Of a stretch of 60,785 nucleotides of DNA, positions 20,301 through 25,848 are shown piece after piece. Source of the DNA: an uncultured Granulosicoccaceae bacterium (GTDB taxonomy: Bacteria > Pseudomonadota > Gammaproteobacteria > Granulosicoccales > Granulosicoccaceae); assembly GCA_938020525.1 (NCBI GenBank), contig CALIHW010000083.1, positions 1-60,785 on the forward strand. Direction: 5' to 3'. Within the stretch, counting starts at the first letter, position 1. Each line of letters opens with the position of its first letter. The position numbers were made by a program, and so were the translations under genes. The notes under the pieces are model-generated. The model did not search any database and was not told the origin of the DNA. It worked only from the letters and a program-made list of their open reading frames with translations.

Positions 20301-22234
20301 CTACCCAACCACGAAACCTGTGTCGTACCGATATAGTCGGCAAACGCCCCTGTGCCTGCATTGGAAGTGGCAGTAAATTCGAGTGTACGTGTTCCGTCTG
20401 GGTTGTCTACTAATGTAAATCGCGCAGTCTCACCATAGTCGTCAGTGAAGTCACCGGCAGCTTTGTTACTTTGGAACAGTGGAATGCCACCGTTGGTAGC
20501 GCCGAACATGGTTGTACCCAGTGGTACACTTTGCCAGGCAACCAGATCCGGGGTTGTAGTTCTTGAGAAAGTGATCGATCCGGCACTTGTGTTGTTGTTA
20601 AGATCAATCACTGCGAAGCCGTAGCCGACGTTCTCGTTGTTCGAACTGCCGGCAAACGTTTGCCACGACATCTGCACGATACCAATCGAAGAGATTGCCG
20701 GCACTGCGAAGGTCTGGATGTTAATCGGCTTGCCGTTGCTGTCTACTCCGTCCGGCGGGTTGGAGTCAAACAGTGTAGTGTCACTTTCAACCCCGACAAA
20801 GCTTGCAATAGAACTCAGCCCGGTGCGGCGATAGTTTTCACTCGTGTACATGGTGGTAAATGCTGCCGCATGGCCGCTTTCACGTTCGACTATCAAATCA
20901 CCTGATGCATCGATGTAGATGGTGGGGTCATCTTCAATGCCGGCTACAGAGGCGGTTTCGTCACCAACACGAGTCGCGGTGCTATCGGTGATAGCTACCG
21001 GAATGGCCGCTGGTGTATCTCTTAAATCGATTAGCGGATAATCCAGAAAAGCCCAGGTAGTCACTCTTGAATCAAGCTCTCCACGTTCAGATGCTATGGC
21101 TCCTGAGACCGTGTCTGCTTGAAGGTCAATAACCAGTCGGCTGAAGCCCTTGTGTTCTTCTGCAAAGTGAGACCCGTCTGCAGCGCTGTTACCGGTCAGT
21201 ACGAGATAACCGTGCTTCGAGCCATCGGTCGGCTCGAGTGCTGCCGGTATGACAAAAGTGGATACAGATTCCCCCGGGTTTTGTACATCACCGGAACCAC
21301 TGACAAAGTCTGTGCTGTCGCCATCGGCTGTCATGTATTGTACGTGGTAGGCGATCTGCAGCGGAATGGTCTCGGTAATACGGAGTTGCCCGGCAACTAT
21401 CTCGATTAGCAGATCCGCAGCACCGGTCCAGTTGCCGCTGACAAAACTGGTATCGGTCAATACCGACTGACCCAAGGGAACGTTCAGCCAGGTGTACTGA
21501 TCAATGGTTCCGTTGTTTAAGTTAGGTGCGATGCTGTAGGTTAGGCGGCCGCTATAAGTGCCTTCACGCAAATCAACCGTTACATTTGACAACTCGTAGT
21601 CGTCGTTTTGCACGTCATTCTGATTTGTACCGACGTTACGTGTTGCGAAGCCGGTGATATTGATACCGGTTGAGCCGGATGGAATAATCGACGCGACTGC
21701 TGTGTCACTGCCATTTTCATCGCGATACAGTGCATCAACACCAATGATGTCCTGCAGCGTACCACCGAATTCAAGACTGGCGTCAACAGACAGATTTAAC
21801 GGTGTCGGTATATCTTCCTGTCCGATAATAAAATTATTGGCTGGTGTCAGAAAGTCGCTTGTAAGGACTACTTCAAAAGTGACTGTGGCTGTATCAATTC
21901 CGCCAGCTCCGTCATCAACCGAGTAAGTCAGCGTGTCTAAACTGGCGAAACCAATATTAGGCGTGTAATCGAGAAGCCCGTCAGGTGAGAGCGTCGCCGT
22001 GCCGTTAGACGGTTGTACGGTTATTAAATAGGTGTCAGTCGGCAGGTTTGTGTCATTCGCTGCCAGATCGTTTGCAAATACAGTCGTGTTGGATGGAACC
22101 AGCACATTGTCGTCAACCGCGATAGGTGCGGCCATCACCGCCATCGGTACGAGTAAGGCCAATACCACGAAATACCAGCGGAGTTTTAGAGCTGAGGTTC
22201 CGCTTCTATCTGCCGGGCATAAGTGGTTTGACAT
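8372..22234 (-). CDS. Giant secreted adhesin: 36 tandem Ig-like repeats, thrombospondin type-3 repeats, C-terminal sorting signal (4620 aa)
   Basis: A signal peptide (hydrophobic core YFVVLALLVPMAVMAA, residues ~20-36) is followed by a cadherin/VCBS-like domain (APIAVDDN...DYTPN...DTLTYSVDDG) and a ~700-residue N-terminal region of unknown fold. Residues ~845-4280 are 36 tandem ~95-residue Ig-like domains with the consensus TPVISGTATVxPGETLTV, VTYTAGDGNLVDNGDGTW and VTATVTDAAGN. Next, to ~4560, come aspartate-rich thrombospondin type-3/calcium-binding repeats (DSDNDGVPDSVDLDDDNDG). The tail carries GGCS, then DPLLILLAATSGVF, then RRR. This is the architecture of a CTERM sorting signal, closest to the JDVT-CTERM type, which implies processing by an intramembrane protease and surface anchoring or release. 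ATG at 22234 has AAGGA eight bases upstream. The likely role is a Ca-stiffened surface adhesin or biofilm matrix protein. Repeats are diverged enough in DNA to be stable, but show block duplications. Confidence 0.9.
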   Translation of the reverse strand: MSNHLCPADRSGTSALKLRWYFVVLALLVPMAVMAAPIAVDDNVLVPSNTTVFANDLAANDTNLPTDTYLITVQPSNGTATLSPDGLLDYTPNIGFASLDTLTYSVDDGAGGIDTATVTFEVVLTSDFLTPANNFIIGQEDIPTPLNLSVDASLEFGGTLQDIIGVDALYRDENGSDTAVASIIPSGSTGINITGFATRNVGTNQNDVQNDDYELSNVTVDLREGTYSGRLTYSIAPNLNNGTIDQYTWLNVPLGQSVLTDTSFVSGNWTGAADLLIEIVAGQLRITETIPLQIAYHVQYMTADGDSTDFVSGSGDVQNPGESVSTFVIPAALEPTDGSKHGYLVLTGNSAADGSHFAEEHKGFSRLVIDLQADTVSGAIASERGELDSRVTTWAFLDYPLIDLRDTPAAIPVAITDSTATRVGDETASVAGIEDDPTIYIDASGDLIVERESGHAAAFTTMYTSENYRRTGLSSIASFVGVESDTTLFDSNPPDGVDSNGKPINIQTFAVPAISSIGIVQMSWQTFAGSSNNENVGYGFAVIDLNNNTSAGSITFSRTTTPDLVAWQSVPLGTTMFGATNGGIPLFQSNKAAGDFTDDYGETARFTLVDNPDGTRTLEFTATSNAGTGAFADYIGTTQVSWLGSEPFMVEGVPGTGVLSHGSPISGGGWEVDFADIPLLTISTNEHGTGELLLELLLSSTGEKDSITVHVEPVVDAPVLTATNAVGYIGNPVVLGISVGDSADVDGSETQLQTLDLAGVPTTVILTSSVGTVTNFGGGNWQVDNAALADLSATGTATTTAIVTVSGTNTDTDDLDGDGVIEDSNNGAGVDELDTATYQETFNLIILDVPTVTSQIANTGTPVISGTANVSADETLTVAVNGVTYTEGDGNLVDNGDGTWDLTIPAANTIADGIYSVAATIIHSGSGSGTDTTTDELTIDSSPPIVPVVTPLTTSDATPILSGTATVAAGETLNVTVDGISYTAGDGSLTDNGDGTWVLAISTPLAEGTYEVTATVTDTAGNVSVDATTNELLVQAIPLSTPTVVLLTTSDTTPAITGNAVVGSGDTLTVTVNGVTYLAGDGNLIYSSSGTWTLSIPSALADNTYEVIATVTDIFGNAFPDTSSDELVIDTTAPVVPTVTAQTTNNTTPVVSGTATVELGETLSVTVNGVTYTAGDGNLVDNGNGNWDLAIPAPLAESTYSVTATVTDAAGNSATDSTADELIIDTTVPAVPTVTFQTTSNTTPVISGSATVGAGETLTVSVGGITYTSGDGNLLVNTDGSWDLTIPTALSDGNFSVTATVTDAAGNSSDDTTALELTIDTIAPVTPTVASQSTNSTIPVITGTATVAPGDTLTVTVDGVTYTAGDGYLADNGDGTWELSVPVPLAEGSYDVTTTVTDPAGNSTDDTTASELVIDLTAPAAPGVTSLATTDTTPVIDGTATLQPGEVLSVEVDGITYMVGDGNLVDNGDGTWALTIPATNILAENLYQVIATVTDAAGNSAVDPGIDDLVVDLTAPLTPGVTSLTTNDTTPVIEGTAVVLPGETLTVTVNGTTYTAGDGNLADNGDGTWSLLIPAPINEGVYDVTATIIDSAGNNSTDPSSTELLIDTTAPLVPTTTPLVTNNPMPVISGTANAGPGEILTVTVDGVTYSAGDGDLLDNGDGTWDLAFPVPLAENIYEVTASVMDAAGNISTDTGIDELVIDLTVPVVPVVNTLTTNDTTPVISGTTSIVPGETLTVTVNGVTYTAGDGKLVVNTDGTWSLTIPAGDALVDGTYEIVATISDLAGNTSTDTTASELIVDTSPPAIPTVVAQITSNTTPILSGQATVAAGETLTVTVDGVTYTDGDGSLVDNGDGTWDLTIPAALADNVYPITVTVVDATGNASDDVTTAELTIDTTAPEIPTVVSQITNDTTPIVTGTAVVGAGETLSVTLVDFTYTTAGGDLVLNTDGTWNLNIPVAMADNVYTITATVTDAAGNSAIDLTTLELTIDTTPPVTPTVTFLTTNDPTPLISGTATVGSGETLTVTVGGTTYTTGDGFLIDNGDGTWNIDIPTALLDGNYSVDATISDAAGNISDDITAFELTIDTVPPVTPSVTPQTTNSPSPVIAGTATVNPGDTLTVTIDGVTYTAGDGYLIDNGDGTWALSVPAALLEGIYEVTTTVTDPAGNATNDTTADELIIDLTAPIAPGVTSLATTNTTPVVEGTATVQAGEVLTVEINGVTYTAGDGNLTDNGDGTWTLIIPPANTLAENLYQVLATVTDAAGNSAVDPGVDDLLVDLTAPATPGVTSLTTNDTTPVVEGTASVALGETLSVTVNGVIYVAGNGDLVYNGDGTWTLSIPTITTEGLYDVTATLTDGAGNMSTDPSSGELLIDTTAPMTPTVSTQHTSDTTPVISGTSNAGPGEILTVIVDGITYTAGDGDLLDNGDGTWDLTIPAALAEATYEVTATVTDAAGNVSTDTSVDELTIDITAPITPTVNILITNDTTPVLSGTTSTVPGETLTVVVNSATYTAGDGNLVVNADGTWELTIPSTDALVDATYEVTATITDLAGNSTIDTTASELIIDTAPPVVPTVVSQNTSNNMPVLSGMVTVDTGETLTVTVGGITYTAGDSNLVDNGDGTWNLTLPVALADNTYPVTVTVFDAAGNASNDTTSAELVIDTVAPVAPGITPLITNDTTPVISGTATVNPGETLTVTVDGVTYTAGDGNLVNNGDGTWTLSIPTPLAEGPFEVVATVTDAAGNASNDATAAELIVDITAPAIPTSVSQITNNTTPVITGTATVLAGETLTVTVSGVTYTAGDGNLVDNGDGTWDLIIPTALPEATYEVTVSVTDAAGNVSTDTSVDELTIDITAPVVPTVNTLTTNNTTPVISGATSTTPGETLSVTVNGITYTADDGNLVVNTDGTWDLTIPASLALVDGTYEVTATITDLAGNSTTDNTVSELIVDTEPPPVPTVISQNTSNTTPVLSGTATVGPGETLTVTVDGVTYTAGDGNLIDNGDGTWDLTLPAPLADNTYPVTVTVLDAAGNSSIDITSAELVVDTIAPVVPTVVAQNTSNTTPVITGTATVAPGETLTVTVGGVTYSAGDGNLIDNGDGTWTLSIPAPLNEGVYEVVATVTDPAGNSTTDVTPGELVIDTTPPILPTVESQITSNTTPLVIGTATVAPGETLSVTIDGITYTEGDGNLVDNNDGTWSLSIPLALIETTYDVAVSVTDVAGNVGSDTTTGELIIDVTAPAAPGVTSLVTNNITPVIEGTASVQPGEVLTVAVDGITYTAGDGNLTDNGDGTWTLTVPASNALAEDLYQVIATITDAAGNQAVDPGVDDLLVDLTAPVTPGVTGLTTNDTTPTIEGTAIIASGETLTVIVNAITYAAGDGSLIDNGNGTWALSIQTQIPEGPYDVTATVTDSAGNSNTDPSALELLIDTTAPVIPATTPLVTNDTTPVISGAANAGPAETLTVTVNGITYTAGDGNLIDNGDGTWDLSIPTPLAEGTYAVTTSVTDAAGNTSTDSSTDELVIDLTAPSVPVVDTQTTSDTTPIITGTTSIALGETLTVTVDGVSYSSGDGNLVVNPDGTWELVIPASNPLADDTYEIIATITDLAGNTTPDTSNSELIVDTIPPVIPSVATQITNNPMPIVSGTATVAPDETLSVTVGGVTYSTGDGNLVDNGDGTWELTLPVPLANNTYPVTATVIDTAANTAVDITTDELVIDTLQPDVPTVTAQTSNNTTPVIGGTATINLGETLTVTVNGVTYTTDDGNLIVNGDGTWTLSIPTPLPEGSSDVIATVTDMAGNAISDTTAGELVVDLTAPVAPGVTSLVTTNTTPIIEGTAITQPGEVLFVEVNGVTYIEGDGNLLNNGDGTWSLTISAANSLDENLYQVVAMVTDAAGNQSRDPGIDDLVVDLTAPSAPGVTSLTTNNTTPVIEGTATVAPGETLSVTVNGTTYTTDDGNLIDNGDGTWMLSISTPLIEGLYDVTATITDIAGNSTTDPSSGELLIDTTPPTIPTVTPQQTNDTTPVIFGTANAGPGELLTVTIDGVTYTAGNGNLIDNGDGTWALSVPLDLAEGIYDIIVSVTDAAGNETIDTSSNQLVIDITPPATPSVNALVTSDTTPLITGNAALSPGDTLTVTVGRVLYTAGDGNLIINGDGTWMLVLPTELPEGVYDVIVSVTDIAGNTTNDSGTAELIIDTTAPVPPTAESLTTTNTTPTLSGTANTAPGDSLIVTVNGVSYTAGDGNLFDNEDGTWTLNIPVALSAGTFPIEVTVTDAVGNTSLGTPADLIIQSIVLADSDNDGVPDSVDLDDDNDGIPDLVEGALDTDSDGLPDFLDLDSDNDGIADIIEVMGEDRDNDFRVDNFIDQDNNGLSDELQLFPFELVDTDNDRVADFKDLDSDNDGLTDLLESGGTDNDNNGRIDSFIDNDNNGADDESQITDPAGRDTDEDGVYNRLDLDSDNDGIFDLVESGGIDQSDDGIVDSMQDTDLDGIPDSVDSNITGGEDSDGDSIDDLYDTSVIGGSDIDADGITDVADPDANGDGFTEVLSNSLTIGEALPDNNGNGTDDVVEPASAFIKTGLRGNGGCSVYSSWSANSTDKPVVDPLLILLAATSGVFLRRRSQKTVLRNVRQ
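9395..19700 (-). repeat. 36 tandem ~286-bp repeats within the giant adhesin gene
   Basis: Each unit encodes one ~95-residue Ig-like domain; I counted 36. The units are not all equivalent. A run of recognisable subtypes recurs in order. One type begins APGVTSLATT and carries AVDPGxDDL; the next begins TPGVTSLTTNDTTP and carries STDPSSxELL; the next has GTANAGPGE; the next GTTSxxPGE; the next is of the PTVVxQxTSN type. This run appears four times, at domains 7-11, 15-19, 26-30 and 32-34. Domains 5-6 also resemble domains 13-14. The array therefore grew by duplication of multi-domain blocks of roughly 2 kb as well as single units. Confidence 0.85.
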
Positions 22235-22803
22235 AAGGGGGATCCTTTAAGCAGCAACCTCTATTAACTGGTAGGGCGCGCCGGTTCTGCCAAATTTTTG
22301 AAAATTTTAAGGTGGAATACACTGCTTGCTGCACCGGGCTTTAGTGCCTGTGTAGCGAGGTCCGTGTCTGAAACATCCGTCTGGAGAATAAATCCGGGTT
22401 TATGGATGTGAACTAAAACTCCTAGCAATTGCTGCACCAACAGTTGGTGGTTTTTAGCGGGCATAAAGGAGGAGAAAGTGCTTGGCATCCTTGCGATAGT
22501 TGTTGCGTTTTTGATGAATTTTTGGAATCGAAAAAACGCCATACTCACCGCTTTTTGACTGCGTAGACTGATACAATCTGGCCTTTTTTCGCCAATCGAA
22601 TCCATTCCATCACCCATTCCTTTTCGGAGTCACTGATTCTTGCGCCAAAAACCAGTTCACAAATAGTGTCTTGTTCCAGTATTTCTGGTACATGGCGAAA
22701 TAGAAACCATGGAGGTCCTACAAAGAAAATTAAGAGATAATCTGAACGCGCCCGCTCACATCGCACACATGCGGGAAAACGATTGATTTAGAAAAACATC
22801 TCC
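22235..22803. other. Region upstream of the adhesin gene, mostly without recognisable genes
   Basis: It holds the promoter side of the giant adhesin gene, including an AT-rich patch (TTAAAATTTTCAAAAATTT on the minus strand, ~22288-22310) and a GGCGCGCC palindrome at 22276-22283. I looked for a c-di-GMP riboswitch, often found before adhesin genes, and did not recognise one. One weak small open frame is listed separately. Confidence 0.4.
22545..22766 (-). CDS. Small hypothetical protein (73 aa), doubtful
   Basis: A GTG-started frame whose C-terminal half (ELVFGARISDSEKEWVMEW, then a basic tail ending VYAVKKR) has protein-like composition: alternating charged and hydrophobic residues and no low-complexity sequence. 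No ribosome site is visible and no family was recognised. It lies between the adhesin gene and the tandem-repeat tract. It could be a real small gene, a gene fragment, or chance. Confidence 0.25.
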   Translation of the reverse strand: MRCERARSDYLLIFFVGPPWFLFRHVPEILEQDTICELVFGARISDSEKEWVMEWIRLAKKGQIVSVYAVKKR

Positions 22804-22873
22804 CAGTAACCAGTAACCAGTAACCAGTAACCAGTAACCAGTAACCAGTAACCAGTAACCAGTAACCAGTAAC
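22804..22873 (+). repeat. Ten perfect tandem copies of the heptamer CAGTAAC
   Basis: Seventy bases are exactly ten head-to-tail CAGTAAC units with no mismatch. The tract ends 23 bases before the start codon of the epimerase gene. Because seven is not a multiple of three and the tract lies in the upstream region, changes in copy number would alter promoter or leader spacing rather than the protein. Perfect short tandem repeats at such a position are typical of slippage-prone, phase-variable sites. Confidence 0.95.
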
Positions 22874-22896
22874 GATTCGAACTTTGTGAGACAAAG

Positions 22897-23787
22897 ATGG
22901 CAAAAATCGCGGTAACCGGTGCTTCCGGTTTGATTGGACGAGAACTAGTTAAACAACTCTCCCCTCAGCACGAACTGGTTAAAATTGACATTGCTATAGA
23001 TGTACAGGCGCATGATATCGGTAATGCTAATAACGCCTTTAAGCTCACAGAAAATTGCGAAGGAATTATCCATCTTGCCGCTGTATCACGAGTTGCAGAG
23101 GCGCAGGAGTTCCCGCTACGCACCTGGTCAAGCAATGTCTCGGGCACTCACCACATACTTGACGCGGCCCTGCAAAGTAAAAACAAGCCTTGGGTAATTC
23201 ACGCCAGCAGTCGAGAGGTCTATGGCAATCAACCGAGAGAGGCGATTCCAGAAGATACGCCAATGACACCCCTAAATATTTATGGTTGTTCTAAAGCCGC
23301 GGGTGAAGGCATGGTGTATGGAGCACAGGATGCAGGTGCTAACGTTGCCATTCTACGCTTCGCAAATGTGTACGGTGATATTTACGACTATCCCGATCGG
23401 GTCATTCCAGCGTTTTCCAGAGCAACCGTTAACGGGTCTACCTTGCGAGTAGATGATGCATCTGTCTGTATGGACTTTACCCACGTTATCGATGTATCAA
23501 AGGGTATTGTCAAAGTGGTTGACCTGCTCCTCGATGGCGAAAAGAATCTCCCTCCTATTCATTTTGCTACCGGCACCGGCACAACACTGGGCGAGCTGGC
23601 GCGAATCGCTATAGCTGCAAGTAACGGTTCTTGTGAGTTGAACGAAGTTGAGAAACGCGAAGCCAGCGTCAGCTGCTTTATTGGTGATCCCGCAAGAGCA
23701 AAATCGCTTCTCGGCTGGTCTCATGAAACGCCACTGGACTCTGGCTTTAAAATGATGGTGGAAGCCTTTAGAAATTCCTCCAGTTGA
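22897..23787 (+). CDS. NAD-dependent sugar-nucleotide epimerase/dehydratase (extended SDR, 296 aa)
   Basis: A Rossmann-fold extended short-chain dehydrogenase. The NAD-binding motif TGASGLIG is at residues ~7-14, HLAAVS near 59, the catalytic Ser in HASSREVYG near 103, and the YGCSK pair (Tyr and Lys) near 128. Length and motifs fit UDP-sugar 4-epimerases and dehydratases; the exact sugar cannot be told. It would act in the cytoplasm on nucleotide sugars feeding surface glycans, in keeping with the glycan operon just beyond. The ATG at 22897 has only a weak ribosome site. The heptamer tract lies directly upstream and may tune its expression. Confidence 0.88.
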   Translation: MAKIAVTGASGLIGRELVKQLSPQHELVKIDIAIDVQAHDIGNANNAFKLTENCEGIIHLAAVSRVAEAQEFPLRTWSSNVSGTHHILDAALQSKNKPWVIHASSREVYGNQPREAIPEDTPMTPLNIYGCSKAAGEGMVYGAQDAGANVAILRFANVYGDIYDYPDRVIPAFSRATVNGSTLRVDDASVCMDFTHVIDVSKGIVKVVDLLLDGEKNLPPIHFATGTGTTLGELARIAIAASNGSCELNEVEKREASVSCFIGDPARAKSLLGWSHETPLDSGFKMMVEAFRNSSS

Positions 23788-23821
23788 CTACTTACTTTAG
23801 TGTGCCAATAGGTCTCTAAGC

Positions 23822-24057
23822 AAGTACAGTCCGGGAAAGTGGGTTCTAAATACAAGGTGAGCTGGCTTCCTTGGCTCTCATCTGACAGAAAAACTTTTGA
23901 ATGATGGACGTGAAGTTATTTGTGCGGATAGTCTTTTCACTGGTACTAAAAGACAATATTGCTGCGCTTAAAAATAATCCCCATCGACGTATCGAATTCG
24001 TACCTAAGCCCCGTCTACGGTGATACCGATCAGCTCACAGTGAATAGATCAGGCCGC
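23822..24057 (+). pseudogene. Relic of a UDP-glucuronate decarboxylase-like (NAD-dependent epimerase) gene
   Basis: Read in the frame starting at 23822, the translation runs KYSPGKWVLNTR, a stop, then [20 protein letters not shown] and [10 protein letters not shown]. This is the N-terminal NAD-binding part of UDP-xylose synthase/UDP-glucuronate decarboxylase (family pattern [14 protein letters not shown]...LLNDGHEVICVDNFFTG). After a +1 frameshift near 23950 it continues [11 protein letters not shown] and IEFV; a last scrap reads SPVYGDTDQ. Stops, frameshift and loss of about two thirds of the gene show that it is dead. It lies between the intact epimerase gene and the ABC exporter, tail to tail with the glycan operon. 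The family call is firm for the first 45 residues; the last scrap is less sure. Confidence 0.75.
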
Positions 24058-25848
24058 TAAATCAGTCGTTCCCAGCTGCATTTCGCAAAGCGCATGATAT
24101 GCACCTTTGCTAGACAGCAGCTCTGCATGGGTGCCTACCTCGATTATTCTACCCTCGTCCAGAACAGCTATACGATCGGCACTTTTTATTGTGGAGAGTC
24201 GGTGGGCGATAATAAATGAAGTGCGACCCTCTTTTAAGCGGTTGAGTGCTTCAAAAAACAAAGCTTCTGTGTTTACGTCCAGTGCAGATGTTGGCTCATC
24301 GAGAATTAGAATCGGTGCGTCTTTGAGTATGGCTCTGGCAATGGCTAAGCGTTGGCGTTGTCCACCGGATAAATCACTGCCATGCTCACTTATAACTGTG
24401 TCATAACCCAACGGTAGCTTGTTCACAAACTCATGTGCGTTAGATGCTTTCGCGGCATGAACAATAGATTCCATGTCTGCATCCGGATTGCCGTAGGCGA
24501 TATTTTCGGCGATGGTCAGTGGCAATAAATACGCGTCCTGCAGGACCATCGAAATATTGCTTCTAACACTCTCGAGCGTCGCTTCTTTTAGATCGACACC
24601 ATTGATTTTTACGCAGCCCTTGTCGGGGTCATAGAATCGCGGGATCAATGACACCAGTGTAGACTTGCCAGATCCGGTGGTGCCTACGAAGGCGATGGTC
24701 TCTCCCGCCGACACTGACAGGTTTATACCTTTAAGTATCTGCTGATCTGCTGTGTAGCCAAACCCGATGTCACTGAACTCTACTGCTGGAATCGAGCCTT
24801 CGATCGCAACAGGTATTTGTTTTTTTCCAGAGTTAATCACAGACGGAACTTCATCGAGTACCTCAAACACCCGCTGCACTCGCGCCATTGCTGTTGCATA
24901 GGTGGAGGATACGTAGGCGAGAACTTCAATCGGTCCGTAAAGTGAAGCTACGTAGCTTAGAAATACTAACAACTCACCCAGAGTGAGGGATCCTTTGAGT
25001 ACAGCATAACCGCCTATCAGCATCATGACGGCAGAACCAATAGCGGTGGACGAGCTCACCCCGACACTGAATTCCAGCTGCGCCTTAACTGATTTGAGAT
25101 AGTCTTTCTTACTGCGCTCGCTTAATTGTTTAAAATGAGTGTGCTGGCGTTCTTCCTGTCCGAACGCCTGTATAACCGGTAAACCGGTGAGGGTTTGTTC
25201 GGCCAGGGACATCACGCGGCCTTCGCTTTCCTGATGGTTGTAGGTATGGCGGGTCATGCGTGGAGACAATGCGCGTATCAGGAAAGGTATCGGTAATGCG
25301 GCGCATAATGCTACCAGTGTCAGTGTGGAATCCACTTGCCACATGATTAAAAACATCATCAACAAGGTGGCAGTAGAAGTTAATACCGGCACGCAAACAC
25401 CGAGTACAATTTCCTGCAAGCACTGAGTATCTGTGGTGACTCTGCGAATCAAATCACCGCTTGGATGTTGGCCGTGATAGAACAGTGAGAGTTTCTGAAG
25501 TTTTTGCAGCATCTCTTCACCGAGGCTATACAGCAGCTTCTCACCGACACCGGTTTCGACCCAGCCCTGAAGCATTTGTACAGCACGCTGCATAATGTGC
25601 AAAAGCAAACCTGCGACGGCCAGTAATACTAAGATGATGACTCCACCGTTGATGGAAGTCGTATCGATTAGATGACTAATTTGTGCGGTTAACGGTTCAC
25701 CGTGAAATACACTGTCGACGATCAACTTCATCGGCCACGGCAGCAACGATGCGATCACCGCACCGACAAATACCAACACCACAATACACCCAATCTGAGC
25801 ATAGGAGCTTTTTAGGTGAGGTAACAAACGGTTCCAGATGATGCTCAT
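24049..25848 (-). CDS. ABC exporter, fused membrane and ATPase domains (599 aa), second of pair
   Basis: A half-transporter of the MsbA/NdvA type. Six membrane helices occupy about residues 15-300. The ATPase domain carries Walker A VGTTGSGKSTL (near 388), signature LSGGQRQRLAIARA (near 492) and Walker B PILILDEPTSALD. It would export a lipid-linked or soluble glycan or a lipid across the inner membrane. Its ATG overlaps the stop of the other ABC gene by four bases, and the two sequences are clear paralogues, so a heterodimer is likely. It is the last gene of the six-gene operon and runs tail to tail into the epimerase relic. Confidence 0.93.
   Translation of the reverse strand: MSIIWNRLLPHLKSSYAQIGCIVVLVFVGAVIASLLPWPMKLIVDSVFHGEPLTAQISHLIDTTSINGGVIILVLLAVAGLLLHIMQRAVQMLQGWVETGVGEKLLYSLGEEMLQKLQKLSLFYHGQHPSGDLIRRVTTDTQCLQEIVLGVCVPVLTSTATLLMMFLIMWQVDSTLTLVALCAALPIPFLIRALSPRMTRHTYNHQESEGRVMSLAEQTLTGLPVIQAFGQEERQHTHFKQLSERSKKDYLKSVKAQLEFSVGVSSSTAIGSAVMMLIGGYAVLKGSLTLGELLVFLSYVASLYGPIEVLAYVSSTYATAMARVQRVFEVLDEVPSVINSGKKQIPVAIEGSIPAVEFSDIGFGYTADQQILKGINLSVSAGETIAFVGTTGSGKSTLVSLIPRFYDPDKGCVKINGVDLKEATLESVRSNISMVLQDAYLLPLTIAENIAYGNPDADMESIVHAAKASNAHEFVNKLPLGYDTVISEHGSDLSGGQRQRLAIARAILKDAPILILDEPTSALDVNTEALFFEALNRLKEGRTSFIIAHRLSTIKSADRIAVLDEGRIIEVGTHAELLSSKGAYHALCEMQLGTTDLAA

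Noticed and set aside
22235-22560. c-di-GMP riboswitch upstream of the adhesin.
   Set aside because: I looked for the conserved GEMM core in both strands and did not find it.
22264-22617. A 117-codon minus-strand frame ahead of the adhesin gene.
   Set aside because: No ribosome site, no recognisable domain, and it overlaps another weak frame; it lies where the adhesin promoter should be.
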